Assembly: GCA_964485585.1 (NCBI GenBank) | Contig: CAZAJT010000006.1 | Coordinates: 1 to 41,691 of the forward strand | Source: CAZAJT01 sp964485585 | Lineage (GTDB): Bacteria > Patescibacteriota > Microgenomatia > UBA1406 > GWC2-37-13 | Reading direction: 5' to 3' | DNA: 41,691 nt | Part shown: in pieces, positions 1 through 8,874 of the stretch | Layout: each line of letters opens with the position of its first letter | Position numbering within the stretch: the stretch's first letter is position 1 | Translations under genes and position numbers: made by a program | The notes under the pieces: generated by a model | The model's input: only the letters and a program-made list of their open reading frames with translations | Database searches by the model: none | Told to the model about the DNA's origin: nothing

Positions 1-1
1 T

Positions 2-991
2 CCGCTCATCGTTTATTATTCTCAGGAAGCGCGGATGTATATGATGGTGACGTTCTTTATAACGGTATTGCTCTACTGTTCAATTGCTCTATTGCTGAAT
101 AAAAAAACAAGGACTCTTACAATGGCAGTTGCAAATCTCAGTATATTCTTAAGTCTTTATACGTTTTATGGTTCGATTTTTTTCATAGCCGCACTTTTTT
201 TACTATTACTGTTTCAAAAAAGATTTCGATTATTGTTTTTGTTGCTTCCTGGAACAATATTAGTTTTAGTGATATTGACTCCCCTCCTGCTGTTACAACT
301 TGAGAATGCGAAACAAACGCTTCAGGTTGTTGCCAACTGGTCTGCAGTACTTGGGACCGTAACGATGAAAAATCTGCTGCTTATACCGATGAAGTTTTCA
401 ACCGGCCGCATTTCGTTTGAGCCGAAATTATTATTCTATGCGATTTCTTTATTATGGACAATTATCGTTTTTTTCTTTGTGGCGCGAGGTTCTCGGAAGT
501 ATAGAAGCTTATTGGTACTATTGATACTTCCTGTGATTCTCGGTCTCGTTTTTTCCTTCTTCTCTCCCCTCCTCCAATATTTCCGTTTTCTTTACCTCAT
601 TCCTCTATTCAGTTTGCTTCTTGCTTTTGGCACGAAAGACGTTTGGCAAAGATATTTACTTTTAGGAGGTTTTCTCACTTTTTCATTCGCATATCTTTTG
701 ATACCCCAATTTCATCGGGAAGATTGGAAAGAGCTGACTCGCATATTGTCGAAAAACTCAGAAGTATATATGATACCTTCGGTATCTGATCCATTACGGT
801 ACTATCATAACGACGTCGTAGTTAAAGATATACACCAGCTTGATTCTGATAAGAAAACAATAGTTGTGTTTCCTTATACGGTAGAAATCTATGGGTATGA
901 TTATCGAAGTGAATTAACGAAACGGAATTTTTTTTTAAAAAAGACTAGCACTTCACGCGGGGTATTTTTTGAAGAATGGCAGAGAAATTAA
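2..991 (+). CDS. GT39/PMT-like membrane glycosyltransferase, 5'-truncated by window start
   Basis: The reading frame is open from base 2, so an ATG at 35 is internal and the real start lies upstream of the window. The first visible residues, PLIVYYSQEARMY, match the loop after the first helices of dolichyl-phosphate-mannose/ArnT-like GT39 proteins (the SQEAR-Y motif). They are followed by a long series of hydrophobic segments and a short soluble C-terminus. Proteins of this kind transfer a sugar from a polyprenyl-phosphate donor on the outer face of the membrane. The DE catalytic motif expected near the N-terminus is outside the window. The gene converges on the minus-strand flippase and the two stop codons overlap within a TTAA (988-991). 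The acceptor and sugar cannot be read from sequence. Confidence 0.8.
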   Translation, partial: PLIVYYSQEARMYMMVTFFITVLLYCSIALLLNKKTRTLTMAVANLSIFLSLYTFYGSIFFIAALFLLLLFQKRFRLLFLLLPGTILVLVILTPLLLLQLENAKQTLQVVANWSAVLGTVTMKNLLLIPMKFSTGRISFEPKLLFYAISLLWTIIVFFFVARGSRKYRSLLVLLILPVILGLVFSFFSPLLQYFRFLYLIPLFSLLLAFGTKDVWQRYLLLGGFLTFSFAYLLIPQFHREDWKELTRILSKNSEVYMIPSVSDPLRYYHNDVVVKDIHQLDSDKKTIVVFPYTVEIYGYDYRSELTKRNFFLKKTSTSRGVFFEEWQRN

Positions 992-2280
992 TACTTCGTT
1001 ACTTTCGGTAAACGACGATATTCACGAACAGACGCAGCTCCTAGAATCAAAAACTGTACTGCCATTGCGAGCGTGATAGCATACGGAGGGCCAAATGCAC
1101 CAAGCTTTGGAATCAGAATATAACAGCCACCAGTGAGGATAATAAAAAAGACAACATATGCCACCAATATATACGAAGGTTTCTTTATGGTGTATAAGAT
1201 AAATAATAATGGAAGGTTGCTTAATGAATAAATTATGTATGGGATTGCAAGTGCGCGGGTGATGGGTGATGTTAAAGAGAATACCTCAGTAAATACCAGG
1301 TCATAGAGCTGTTTTGGTACGAAAAGCAGAGAAAAAAATAATGCGCTAGGTATTAACAGATATAAAAAACCAATTTTTAAATGAGAACGAGCGTCTGGTT
1401 GTGATGATATCTTTGAAAATCCGGGGGAAAGTACTTGTGTGATACTGATGATTGTCGTCATAATGGAGAGTATGATTTTCTGTGCGAGACCATAAAATCC
1501 TACCTCATTTTTTGGTCGAAAATGGGAAAGTAAAAACAAATCCATGCGTAAACCGAGATTGAGAAATTGAGAAGCAATAAAATACTTTAACGTATAACCA
1601 AATCTGAATTCCTCCCGTTTCACTTCTGATTTAAGAAGTACGAATAGGAGATCTTTTTTTTCGATAGTAAGTAGTAAAAAAAAGATAACCGGCCCCATAA
1701 TACCAAAGACAAATATGACTGCACCGACTGTCGTGGCCTTTGTCATCATGAGAATGAGAATAACAATTGTTTTAATAACGTTTGTTGTATTGAGATAAAT
1801 GTTTGCTTTGAGAAATTTTTTTGCCGCAAATAATATATTCAACACAAAATTCTGCCATATAAAAAAAAGTACCGAAAAAGCTGTCATATAAAGCCAGAGC
1901 TCAGGAGCATTCGTCTTAAAAAATACTTTGTCAAGATAAGGAAATGTTAGAAATAATGTTCCAATGATAATAAATGAGAAGAGGGACTGATAATAAAAGG
2001 TACTTTTAATAAAACGGTAGATGCTCTGATCATTTTTTTCAAGCAAGGGAGGCAAATATGAATAGATCGTGGCTGTGGTACCGAAATCAAGAATCGTTGC
2101 CAGCACATACGCTATTCCCAATAGCACACTCAACACACCATATTCTGAAGGGGTAAGAATTCTTACGAGTATCCATGCAAAGAAGGCATAGAAGAAAACA
2201 TTCAGATAATTGCCAAAAGTATTGATCAATACATGTCGACTCGTTGGCCTTTTGAGAAAGTAAAGAAGCCGCAATAGCAT
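988..2280 (-). CDS. Wzx-like polysaccharide flippase (MATE/MVF superfamily)
   Basis: A 430-residue, almost wholly hydrophobic protein. The N-terminal part has GNYLNVFFYAFFAWILVRIL followed by TPSEYGVLSVLLG, which is the typical opening of the Polysacc_synt/RfbX family (LxxxDYGxxSLL). An early acidic residue in the DFGTTATI segment is also typical. Such proteins move undecaprenyl-diphosphate-linked repeat units across the cytoplasmic membrane. The gene lies 18 bases after the hexokinase-like gene on the same strand and is probably co-transcribed with it. A second flippase, of MurJ type, is encoded at 6032-7306, so the locus has two candidate exporters. Length is normal for the family. Function as a flippase is secure by family; the cargo is unknown. 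Confidence 0.85.
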   Translation of the reverse strand: MLLRLLYFLKRPTSRHVLINTFGNYLNVFFYAFFAWILVRILTPSEYGVLSVLLGIAYVLATILDFGTTATIYSYLPPLLEKNDQSIYRFIKSTFYYQSLFSFIIIGTLFLTFPYLDKVFFKTNAPELWLYMTAFSVLFFIWQNFVLNILFAAKKFLKANIYLNTTNVIKTIVILILMMTKATTVGAVIFVFGIMGPVIFFLLLTIEKKDLLFVLLKSEVKREEFRFGYTLKYFIASQFLNLGLRMDLFLLSHFRPKNEVGFYGLAQKIILSIMTTIISITQVLSPGFSKISSQPDARSHLKIGFLYLLIPSALFFSLLFVPKQLYDLVFTEVFSLTSPITRALAIPYIIYSLSNLPLLFILYTIKKPSYILVAYVVFFIILTGGCYILIPKLGAFGPPYAITLAMAVQFLILGAASVREYRRLPKVTKY

Positions 2281-2298
2281 ATAGTTTATTTTATCAGA

Positions 2299-3351
2299 TT
2301 ATAGAATAAGTTTTGCACCCCCAACAATATCACTATCGGGGATACGAATGAAGTATGCATCATACCGAAACGTAAGTTTTCGTACCGTCTCCTTCACTGT
2401 TTCCTCATACCGATATCCTCTCCAAAAAAGTGACCCTTCCATAACAAAGGTTAAATCTCGCTGATGAAAGCGCAGCATGCCAGCTATTAAAGCGCCCACC
2501 AGTTGTGCAGACCGTTGCAGAAGATGGCTTGCTATCTGTGCTGTTTTTGGTTCTCCGTGCTTTGCAATATGACTTAACTGTTTTGTTTCTGTTATTTCTG
2601 GAGTACCGATGTCTTTTCTTTTTACTATTTCGTTAAAATGGCGATATAAATATGCTCCTGATACTTCTTTTTCAATGAGTGCTTTTCCTGGATAGGATGA
2701 GGAAGCGTCTACCAATTTCCCCTCTTCTGTCTGTGGGAATTTATTAAAGTTTGCTGCCTCTAAGTTTATTGCGGTGTGCTGATCCAAAAATAATGCAAAG
2801 TTGAGACCTGCACCAACAATACCACAGGCGAGTTGATTCCATGGTTTTTTCAATAATCCAGCAAGCAAAAGGCAGATGGTGTCATTTGCGACGGAAACAT
2901 GAATCACTTTTTTTCTTTTGCTTTTAAAGTGATCACGAATACTTTTTTCTATAGATTTTCCTACTAATCCCTGAAAAGTATTTTCTTTCGAACCAGATAC
3001 TAGAGTACCATGTTGTTTCAGTGGATATGCAAAATTCAATGCAAGTATAGCAATATCGGCATGAACCTTCCCAGTGAGAAAAGCAAATAAGTCCTCTTTT
3101 GTTTTGAAAATCGGTTGCATTCCCCTTTCTTTGCTTAGAATAGTAACGATGTCATTTTCTTTCCTGAAAAGTGCTTTTTTATACACGCGGCCGCCAATAA
3201 CAAGTACTTCAAATACTTCTCTCTCTTGTAGGCTTTGAGGACCACCGATTTTGTTTCTTATAAAAGAAATGCTTGTTTGTTTTCCTCGAGAGGAGTCTTC
3301 AAGCTCTTTCTGAAAATTTTCTGCAATTTGTCGTAGTGAATTTATATTCAT
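2299..3351 (-). CDS. Eukaryotic-type hexokinase homologue with degenerate phosphate-binding loop
   Basis: About 350 residues. The C-terminal two-thirds follows the hexokinase_2 family block by block: ANDTICLLLAG (yeast NDTTGTLVA, holding the catalytic Asp), CGIVGAGLNFAL (GVIFGTGVNGAY), INLEAANF (INCEYGSF), SYPGKALIEKEVSGAYLY (RPGQQTFEKMSSGYYLG) and MEGSLFWRGYRYEE (ADGSVYNRYPGF). The phosphate-1 loop normally reads DLGGTNxR; here it is VIGGRVYK, so the Asp and Thr are lost. I chose the ATG at 3351 because MNINSLRQIAENFQKEL matches the N-terminal helix of hexokinases and because a longer frame (to 3525) would run over gmd. It is divergent from gmd. It may phosphorylate a hexose for GDP-mannose supply, or bind sugar without catalysis. 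Confidence 0.7.
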   Translation of the reverse strand: MNINSLRQIAENFQKELEDSSRGKQTSISFIRNKIGGPQSLQEREVFEVLVIGGRVYKKALFRKENDIVTILSKERGMQPIFKTKEDLFAFLTGKVHADIAILALNFAYPLKQHGTLVSGSKENTFQGLVGKSIEKSIRDHFKSKRKKVIHVSVANDTICLLLAGLLKKPWNQLACGIVGAGLNFALFLDQHTAINLEAANFNKFPQTEEGKLVDASSSYPGKALIEKEVSGAYLYRHFNEIVKRKDIGTPEITETKQLSHIAKHGEPKTAQIASHLLQRSAQLVGALIAGMLRFHQRDLTFVMEGSLFWRGYRYEETVKETVRKLTFRYDAYFIRIPDSDIVGGAKLIL

Positions 3352-3379
3352 ATCTTTAGCATCATCAAGAGTAATTACA

Positions 3380-3442
3380 ATTATATTCCACTTTTGATAA
3401 TTATTCGTTATAATGAATAAATTACTATTTCCCCGTTTATTT
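3380..3442. promoter_or_regulatory. Divergent promoter region between hexokinase homologue and gmd
   Basis: Each strand carries a perfect TATAAT. On plus it is at 3409-3414, 28 bases before the gmd ATG at 3443. On minus it is at 3385-3380, 28 bases before the ATG at 3351. Neither has a convincing -35 box at 16-18 bases. The symmetrical placement supports both chosen starts. Neither gene has a clear Shine-Dalgarno sequence. Confidence 0.45.
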
Positions 3443-4453
3443 ATGAGTAAGACGGCATTTATTACAGGTATACTTGGCCAGGACGGGCCATATTTAGCAA
3501 AGTTGCTTCTTAAAAAAGGATACAAAGTATATGGTATGATGCGTCGTTACTCGAACCCGAATTTTGACAATCTCCATTTCTTAGGGATTCATAATCAGAT
3601 TGAGTATATTGAGGGAGATATGAACGATGAGGCATCGCTTATCAATGCGATAAAAAATATCCGCCCCGACGAAATATACAATCTTGCCGCCCAATCATTT
3701 GTCGGCGGCTCCTGGAGTCAAGCAACTCTTACGGCAGAAGTCAATGCCTTAGGCGTCCTCTATCTTCTCAATGCAATAAAATTCTTCTGTCCCACGTCGA
3801 AATTTTATCAAGCATCGACCTCCGAAATGTTTGGTATCCAGCATACTGATGGCTACCAGGATGAAAACACACCCTTTCACCCGAGAAGTCCTTATGGCGT
3901 ATCAAAAGTCTATGCATATTGGATTACGATTAATTATCGGGAGTCGTACAATCTTTTTACCTGCAACGGTCTTTTGTTTAATCACGAATCTCCAATACGC
4001 GGCATCCAATTTGTAACCCGAAAAATAACTGATGGGGTTGCGCGAATTAAGCTGGGTCTGCAAGCAGAGCTGCATCTGGGTAATCTTGAGGCACGACGTG
4101 ACTGGGGTTTCGCAGGAGATTATGTTGAGGCGATGCATCTTATGCTTCAGCAGGAAAAACCGGATGACTACGTCGTTGGTACCGGCGAGAACCATAGTGT
4201 GCAAGAATTTCTTGAGCATGCGTTCAAACACGCTGGTGTTAGTGATTGGAAAAAATATGTTGTAATCGATCCTCGATTTAAAAGACCTGCAGAGGTACCC
4301 GATTTAAAATCACGACCAGAAAAAGCACGGAAAATATTGGGATGGCAGCCAAAGGTTAGCTTTGATGAGCTTGTAAAAATGATGGTTGATGCCGATATCG
4401 CTCGCGTGAAAAAGCAAATACAAACGAACACTACTACTTTTTTACATCCTTAA
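3443..4453 (+). CDS. gmd: GDP-mannose 4,6-dehydratase
   Basis: A 336-residue extended SDR. It converts GDP-D-mannose to GDP-4-keto-6-deoxy-D-mannose, the common precursor of GDP-fucose, GDP-rhamnose, GDP-perosamine and GDP-colitose. The Rossmann motif GILGQDG is at residues 9-15. The catalytic set is present: T126 and E128 in STSEMFG, with Y151 and K155 in YGVSK. Family signatures LFNHESPIRG, FVTRKIT and RRDWGFAGDYVEAM follow, and the C-terminus has RPAEVPDL and KARKILGW. I start at 3443 rather than an in-frame ATG at 3413 because 3413 falls inside the promoter -10 and the family begins at this point. The 3' end overlaps the convergent GT2 gene by 20 bases. Likely partners are the ColD- and ColC-like genes at 19-21 kb. 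Confidence 0.95.
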   Translation: MSKTAFITGILGQDGPYLAKLLLKKGYKVYGMMRRYSNPNFDNLHFLGIHNQIEYIEGDMNDEASLINAIKNIRPDEIYNLAAQSFVGGSWSQATLTAEVNALGVLYLLNAIKFFCPTSKFYQASTSEMFGIQHTDGYQDENTPFHPRSPYGVSKVYAYWITINYRESYNLFTCNGLLFNHESPIRGIQFVTRKITDGVARIKLGLQAELHLGNLEARRDWGFAGDYVEAMHLMLQQEKPDDYVVGTGENHSVQEFLEHAFKHAGVSDWKKYVVIDPRFKRPAEVPDLKSRPEKARKILGWQPKVSFDELVKMMVDADIARVKKQIQTNTTTFLHP

Positions 4454-5267
4454 AGAAAAAAGAATAAAGAATTCCTTTCGTAACGCCGAGATCGTAGACT
4501 AAATAAAAGGGAATAAACAGCGGTTCATGATATCGCATGAATTTTATGATTCCTTTCACCAGTGAAACAATGAAAAAAGAACGGATAGAAGCCAAAAGGA
4601 TGCCAAGTATGCCAAATTTGTACTTTCTTTTCCCGATCCATGCTGTAGACCAAAACACTTCAGAAAATGTTTCTGGATTGTTATGGTAGTATATTGCGTT
4701 TGGTGCATAAACCGGCTTATATTGTAATTTATGCGCAAGTGTCCATGTATCTGTATATCCAATATTATCAAAGCCGCCAACTCTCAAAAATTCTGATTTC
4801 AGTATGGCCCTAAAGTCGTCACCCTCTTTTCTCCTCTGAGAAATACGCAGTTTGTCCGGTAGGTCAGATGTTATTCTGTTCCAGCAGCGGGCAAGCGGTT
4901 GATCCCAGTTTTTAACATACTCGAGCTTTGAGAAGGTGCCTTGAGCTTTTCCTTCGTTGATTGGTCTTACTAATTGCGAGATAAAGTTGGGTTCAAATTC
5001 CATATCCGCATCTAAAAAAACCAGTATATCGCCTTGTGCCCTTTGAGCGGCAAAGTTTCTTGCTACCGCAGTTCCCCGATGAGAAATCGTATAATACTGT
5101 ACCGAGGGATTTTTGAGATATTCTTCTGTTTTGTCAGTTGATCCATCGTTTACTACTATTATTTCCTGTGGTTTATAGTCTTGTTTGAAGAGTGAAGCAA
5201 GACACGATCGAATATTTTTTTCTTCATTATAAGCTGCAATGATTACTGTTACCGCTAATTGACGCAT
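4434..5267 (-). CDS. GT2 family glycosyltransferase
   Basis: A 277-residue protein with a GT-A fold N-terminus: TVIIAAYNEEKNIRSCL, IVVNDGSTDKT and the metal-binding motif VFLDADMEF. The acceptor-side motif is weaker (GGFDNIGYTDTW). A C-terminal hydrophobic stretch with FIPFYLVYDLG suggests membrane association. Such enzymes add a sugar from a nucleotide-sugar donor to a lipid-linked acceptor in the cytoplasm. It is the last gene of a minus-strand run (GT39, MurJ-like, GT2, GT2) and starts 3 bases after the preceding GT2 gene. It converges on gmd with a 20-base overlap. The donor and linkage cannot be predicted. Confidence 0.85.
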   Translation of the reverse strand: MRQLAVTVIIAAYNEEKNIRSCLASLFKQDYKPQEIIVVNDGSTDKTEEYLKNPSVQYYTISHRGTAVARNFAAQRAQGDILVFLDADMEFEPNFISQLVRPINEGKAQGTFSKLEYVKNWDQPLARCWNRITSDLPDKLRISQRRKEGDDFRAILKSEFLRVGGFDNIGYTDTWTLAHKLQYKPVYAPNAIYYHNNPETFSEVFWSTAWIGKRKYKFGILGILLASIRSFFIVSLVKGIIKFMRYHEPLFIPFYLVYDLGVTKGILYSFFFKDVKK

Positions 5268-5270
5268 AGG

Positions 5271-6065
5271 TTATTGAAATAGTTTCAACAGGTTATTAAG
5301 TGTTGCTACGAGGATGCCGCGATGTTTCTTGATATAGTTAAATAATCCTTTGCTATACCGCAGATTTTTCATCGCTGGTATCTGGTTTGCAGACGCTCCC
5401 TCGTAGTGAATGATGGAAACCTCAGGTACGAATAAAATAGAAATGTGTTTCTTATACAATCGATATGAAAAATCAACGTCTTCAAAATACATAAAAAAAT
5501 TCTCCGCATCAAACATTCCAATGGTTCGAAATACTGATGAATGAATTACAAGACAGGCGGCTGTTGCGAAATCCACTGATTTGTTACGATCAACGCTTGA
5601 ACAATCAATAAAGCGGGGACGGGCAAGAAGCCAGCTTATTGGATGTTGGAGTATTCGGTCAAAATTACCAACATTATTTTGTACGGTGCCGTTTTTGTAA
5701 AATATTTTTGGCGCAGTAATCTGAAACTGTTCTTTTACTGCAATGGCAACGAGTTTCTGTAAAGCGTTTTCATTGACTTCGGTGTCGCTATTGAGTATTG
5801 CAATCCATTCTCCTATCGCTCTTTCGATACCGTAACTTACCCCTCCTGCAAAACCAACATTTTTACCTAAGAAGAAATACCGAACATTGGAAAACCTTTT
5901 TTTCACGGTATTCTCAAGAGTATTCTGCTCGCTATTGTTAATCAGGATGATCTCGTAATCACTATCTGTTCCTAATGATTTCAACAGGTTAAGCGTCATT
6001 TCATCGGTATTGTAGTTAAGAATGATGACACTTATTTGCGGATCTCTTTTTTGTATAGTTGCCAT
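5271..6065 (-). CDS. GT2 family glycosyltransferase, rhamnosyltransferase-like
   Basis: A 264-residue protein with the WcaA/rhamnosyltransferase-type GT2 pattern. It has ISVIILNYNTDEMTLNLLKS at the N-terminus, then GKNVGFAGGVSYGIERA, then the nucleotide/metal motif ILNSDTEV (a DxD-type site). The acceptor motif is MFDAENFFMYFEDVDFSYRL, which matches the family's FDExFFxYxEDxDxxxR. The start overlaps the end of the MurJ-like gene by 34 bases, pointing to translational coupling. A 3-base gap leads to the next GT2 gene. The family often uses deoxysugar donors (for example dTDP-rhamnose), but specificity is not readable here. Confidence 0.88.
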   Translation of the reverse strand: MATIQKRDPQISVIILNYNTDEMTLNLLKSLGTDSDYEIILINNSEQNTLENTVKKRFSNVRYFFLGKNVGFAGGVSYGIERAIGEWIAILNSDTEVNENALQKLVAIAVKEQFQITAPKIFYKNGTVQNNVGNFDRILQHPISWLLARPRFIDCSSVDRNKSVDFATAACLVIHSSVFRTIGMFDAENFFMYFEDVDFSYRLYKKHISILFVPEVSIIHYEGASANQIPAMKNLRYSKGLFNYIKKHRGILVATLNNLLKLFQ

Positions 6066-7306
6066 AGTATTTCACTTCCTATTATGCCAGCAAATAACAT
6101 CGTTGTTAATCCGGTGGTGATACCAGCGAGCGCACCAAATTGAGCTTTTGTAATAAACCCGATTGACCAACCAAAGATCACGCTGGCAATCTGCACAGCG
6201 CTCAATGGTATATTTTTCCTCAGCGCGATGAGTGGTTGAAAAAAAATACTGTTGACCCCCCATCCTATTGCTGGTAACACGAATAAAGGAATTAACGAAA
6301 TCACTCTGCCAGCATCTGTTATGGTGAATTTACCACCTATAAAAAATATTTGAATGACTATGGGAGCTACCAGTATTGCGATAATAGTGACAACGATCGC
6401 AATACCAACACCCACCATTTTCGAACGATTTACCATACGTATGGTTTCTAAATATTTACCAGAATGAATATATTCAACTAGGTGAGGAAGCAATAGTATT
6501 TGAATACCAATAGTTAGTACGCCGGTTGCCAGTGATAACATTTTTACAATTAGATTTAAATAGACCACATATCCTTCAGGCAGACTCGTTGCAAATGATC
6601 GAATTAATAATGAATCGCTGCGAAGCGCAAGCGTACCGATAACAAGGGGTAGCCAGGAAACAAGGAGTGGAATCATATTGAGTGGTGATAGTTGCATATT
6701 GAGGATGTTTCCGGGGATTACTACCATAATTTGAAAAAGAATATTGATAACAAATGCGAAAACCAAAGCCCAGATACCCCATTGCTGGGAAAGTAATAAT
6801 ACCAATAGTAAATTACTGAGGCTTCCTACTGCTTGTGCTAACGGAAATCGAAGAAACTGTTTTCTCACATAATAATATGCGCCAAAGAACGTAGCGACTA
6901 TTGCAAGTGGAAGGCTGTATATCATATAGCGCATTTGATTAGCGACCTGTGATACAAACTCTCCCCCTTTTTCACTATAGAAACTATTACTTATGGGTTC
7001 TGCAACAAAATTAAGTATGAGGCTGAGAATAAATGCGATTGTCGTCACTGCAACAAGATGGGTAAAAAAATAGCGTTCTGCTTCCTCCGCATTGTTTCCT
7101 CTTTTCTTACTATAAAGTGGCAAAAAAGCATCATTAAGAGTTGAGTAAATAACCGTTACAAAAATAGACGGAATAACTACTGCAGCAAGAAATGCATCGA
7201 GTTGAAGAGTGGCCCCATATATTCTCGTGATGACAATCTGGGTGAGGAGCTGAATGAAAAGATTGATGATAAATAATGTTGTTATCAGTGATCCTTTGAT
7301 AATCAT
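6032..7306 (-). CDS. MurJ-like lipid flippase (MVF family)
   Basis: A 424-residue polytopic membrane protein. The N-terminal segment resembles MurJ/MviN: TQIVITRIYGATLQLDAFLA, VVIPSIFVTVIYSTLNDAFL, then PLYSKKR. This corresponds to the family's RxxxxAxxFGxxxxxDAF and FSxAFVPxY. MurJ normally has about 510 residues and 14 helices; this is shorter. Several family arginines seem absent, so it may export a glycan-lipid rather than lipid II. I chose the ATG at 7306 because it overlaps the upstream stop as ATGA (7303-7306), a coupling junction; the ORF extends upstream only within the neighbouring gene. It is co-oriented with the GT39 gene before it and GT2 genes after it. Confidence 0.82.
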   Translation of the reverse strand: MIIKGSLITTLFIINLFIQLLTQIVITRIYGATLQLDAFLAAVVIPSIFVTVIYSTLNDAFLPLYSKKRGNNAEEAERYFFTHLVAVTTIAFILSLILNFVAEPISNSFYSEKGGEFVSQVANQMRYMIYSLPLAIVATFFGAYYYVRKQFLRFPLAQAVGSLSNLLLVLLLSQQWGIWALVFAFVINILFQIMVVIPGNILNMQLSPLNMIPLLVSWLPLVIGTLALRSDSLLIRSFATSLPEGYVVYLNLIVKMLSLATGVLTIGIQILLLPHLVEYIHSGKYLETIRMVNRSKMVGVGIAIVVTIIAILVAPIVIQIFFIGGKFTITDAGRVISLIPLFVLPAIGWGVNSIFFQPLIALRKNIPLSAVQIASVIFGWSIGFITKAQFGALAGITTGLTTMLFAGIIGSEILWQLYKKEIRK

Positions 7307-8808
7307 AGTTGCTGTTCCATTCCCCAACTAAATACTGTTATGCTCCAGCGATCATTTTCATTATAGGGAAGATTTTGCACATCCAATTCTCTTTTTAAGG
7401 TTTTTTGTATATGCTGTTGTAATTCTGGTGATGTGAGACTTTCCCAGTTTTCTATGAGTACAACGCCGCTTTTATATTTGCTTTTCTCTCGTTCGTACTC
7501 CTGAATGGTTGATATCATTGTTTCTCCAAAAAGTGGATCCGTGTTTGATGGGCGATGCTGAATCAGAAAAATAAATTTTTGTCCAGGTAAATACCAAGGT
7601 ACTCTATCATTCCAAGCATCCATTACGATTACATTATTTTTACCTTTTATTAGATTTCCTATTACAGAAAAAGCTTTTTTATAATCTACAATAGGGTTTT
7701 CGCGCATATCCCCGTTTATTGTGTAATAGTAAGAAGGGATGAATTTAATCTTATCGTTTTGTTTTGTTACGAGGAAAAGAATTAGGATGATAATTGTAGA
7801 TGAGATGACATTTTTCCATACATTATTTTTTATAGAAATTGTCAATAGCTTCGAAATAAAAACAACACCTATGGCAAACAATTCATAGAGAAGAGGAAAA
7901 GCGGGCAAAGAATACCGTACATAGTAGGGATTGACCTTAAAGATAGCAAAAGCGAATATAGTGACAGTAAAGAAAACCAGTGTAATAAAATATAACTTGT
8001 TTTTTACGAATAAATAAAGGGATCCTGCGAAAGCTCCTAAGATTAACCACGAATAATTAGCTTTTAAAAAAACGCGATAATGTAAGGTTTCGAAAATAAA
8101 TCTCCATACATATGGTAAGCTACGGTTGATGGGAGACAAGGAATAGTAAACTATTAAGAAAGATACTATAGCGAGTGGCACCAGTAGTATCGCGTAGAGA
8201 TACTTTTTATTCATGAAGCTCTTAAATAAAATAATTGTTCCCACCAGTACTATGTTTATAAAACCGGTTCCATGAAAAAGTAAGGCGATAAATGAGAAAG
8301 CTACAGCCATCAATAAGTATTTATCTATTATTGCAATCTTGTTGCGAAGACTCTTATAACAAAGATACATTACGAGAAATGTAAATATCTCAAGCCAGAT
8401 ATAAGGTCTCAACTGCGTTGACCATGCGAGCTGCATTTGTGAAAAAGCAGTAAGGAAAGAAGCAATATATGCTTCATTCCTTCCGACGACTTTTTTTGTT
8501 ATATAGTAAACAATGCCGATAAAAAGTGTACCGGCAATGACCGAAGGTAGTCTCGCAGAAAATTCAGAAATTCCAAAGATTTTGAAAAAAAAAGCGGTAA
8601 TGTAATAAAGTGGTTGCTGATACAGACCGGTGCCAGCGCCGATCTCTGTTACGGGTTTACCATACCACAATATTCCTCTTGCAAATATTGCCGTGTGAGT
8701 TTCATCGTTCCAAAATGAAAGATTCTTTACAATTCCAAGGTAACGGAATAAGAAGCCCGCTACTAACATCAAACATATAGGAAGAGAAGAATAAATTTTT
8801 TTAACCAT
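7303..8808 (-). CDS. GT39-type membrane glycosyltransferase
   Basis: A 501-residue protein of the GT39/PMT-2 superfamily. The catalytic acidic pair is in FWNDETHTAIFA near residues 33-37. It is followed by GLYQQPLYYI, the FSARLPSVIAG motif and STQLRPYIW, all standard signposts of bacterial GT39 proteins. About ten hydrophobic segments follow, and the last 120 residues form a soluble extracytoplasmic tail. Such enzymes transfer a sugar from polyprenyl-phosphate on the external face. The gene is preceded by an extended -10 promoter close to its ATG and is followed by the MurJ-like gene with an ATGA overlap. It is a second GT39 protein besides the truncated one at the window start. Confidence 0.88.
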   Translation of the reverse strand: MVKKIYSSLPICLMLVAGFLFRYLGIVKNLSFWNDETHTAIFARGILWYGKPVTEIGAGTGLYQQPLYYITAFFFKIFGISEFSARLPSVIAGTLFIGIVYYITKKVVGRNEAYIASFLTAFSQMQLAWSTQLRPYIWLEIFTFLVMYLCYKSLRNKIAIIDKYLLMAVAFSFIALLFHGTGFINIVLVGTIILFKSFMNKKYLYAILLVPLAIVSFLIVYYSLSPINRSLPYVWRFIFETLHYRVFLKANYSWLILGAFAGSLYLFVKNKLYFITLVFFTVTIFAFAIFKVNPYYVRYSLPAFPLLYELFAIGVVFISKLLTISIKNNVWKNVISSTIIILILFLVTKQNDKIKFIPSYYYTINGDMRENPIVDYKKAFSVIGNLIKGKNNVIVMDAWNDRVPWYLPGQKFIFLIQHRPSNTDPLFGETMISTIQEYEREKSKYKSGVVLIENWESLTSPELQQHIQKTLKRELDVQNLPYNENDRWSITVFSWGMEQQL

Positions 8809-8819
8809 TTCTATAAGAG

Positions 8820-8828
8820 ATTATAGCA
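8820..8828 (-). promoter_or_regulatory. Extended -10 promoter for the GT39/flippase/GT2 run
   Basis: On the minus strand TGCTATAAT (an extended -10, TGnTATAAT) ends 11 bases before the ATG at 8808. A transcript would begin only about five bases before the start codon, so the mRNA would be nearly leaderless. No good -35 is visible, as expected for an extended -10. The 66-base space also holds an imperfect hairpin (CTACG...CGTAG arms, about 8831-8867) with no T-run. Confidence 0.5.
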
Positions 8829-8874
8829 ATTACTACGTAGCTTGAAGTCCAGATTTTATGAAGCGTAGTTAGTA

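Noticed and set aside
3351..3525. Longer hexokinase-like protein starting at 3525
   Set aside because: The extra 58 residues overlap gmd and its promoter and have no counterpart in hexokinases; the ATG at 3351 matches the family N-terminus.
7306..7327. Longer MurJ-like start at 7327
   Set aside because: ATGA overlap at 7303-7306 gives a clear coupling start and the extra residues lie in the upstream gene.
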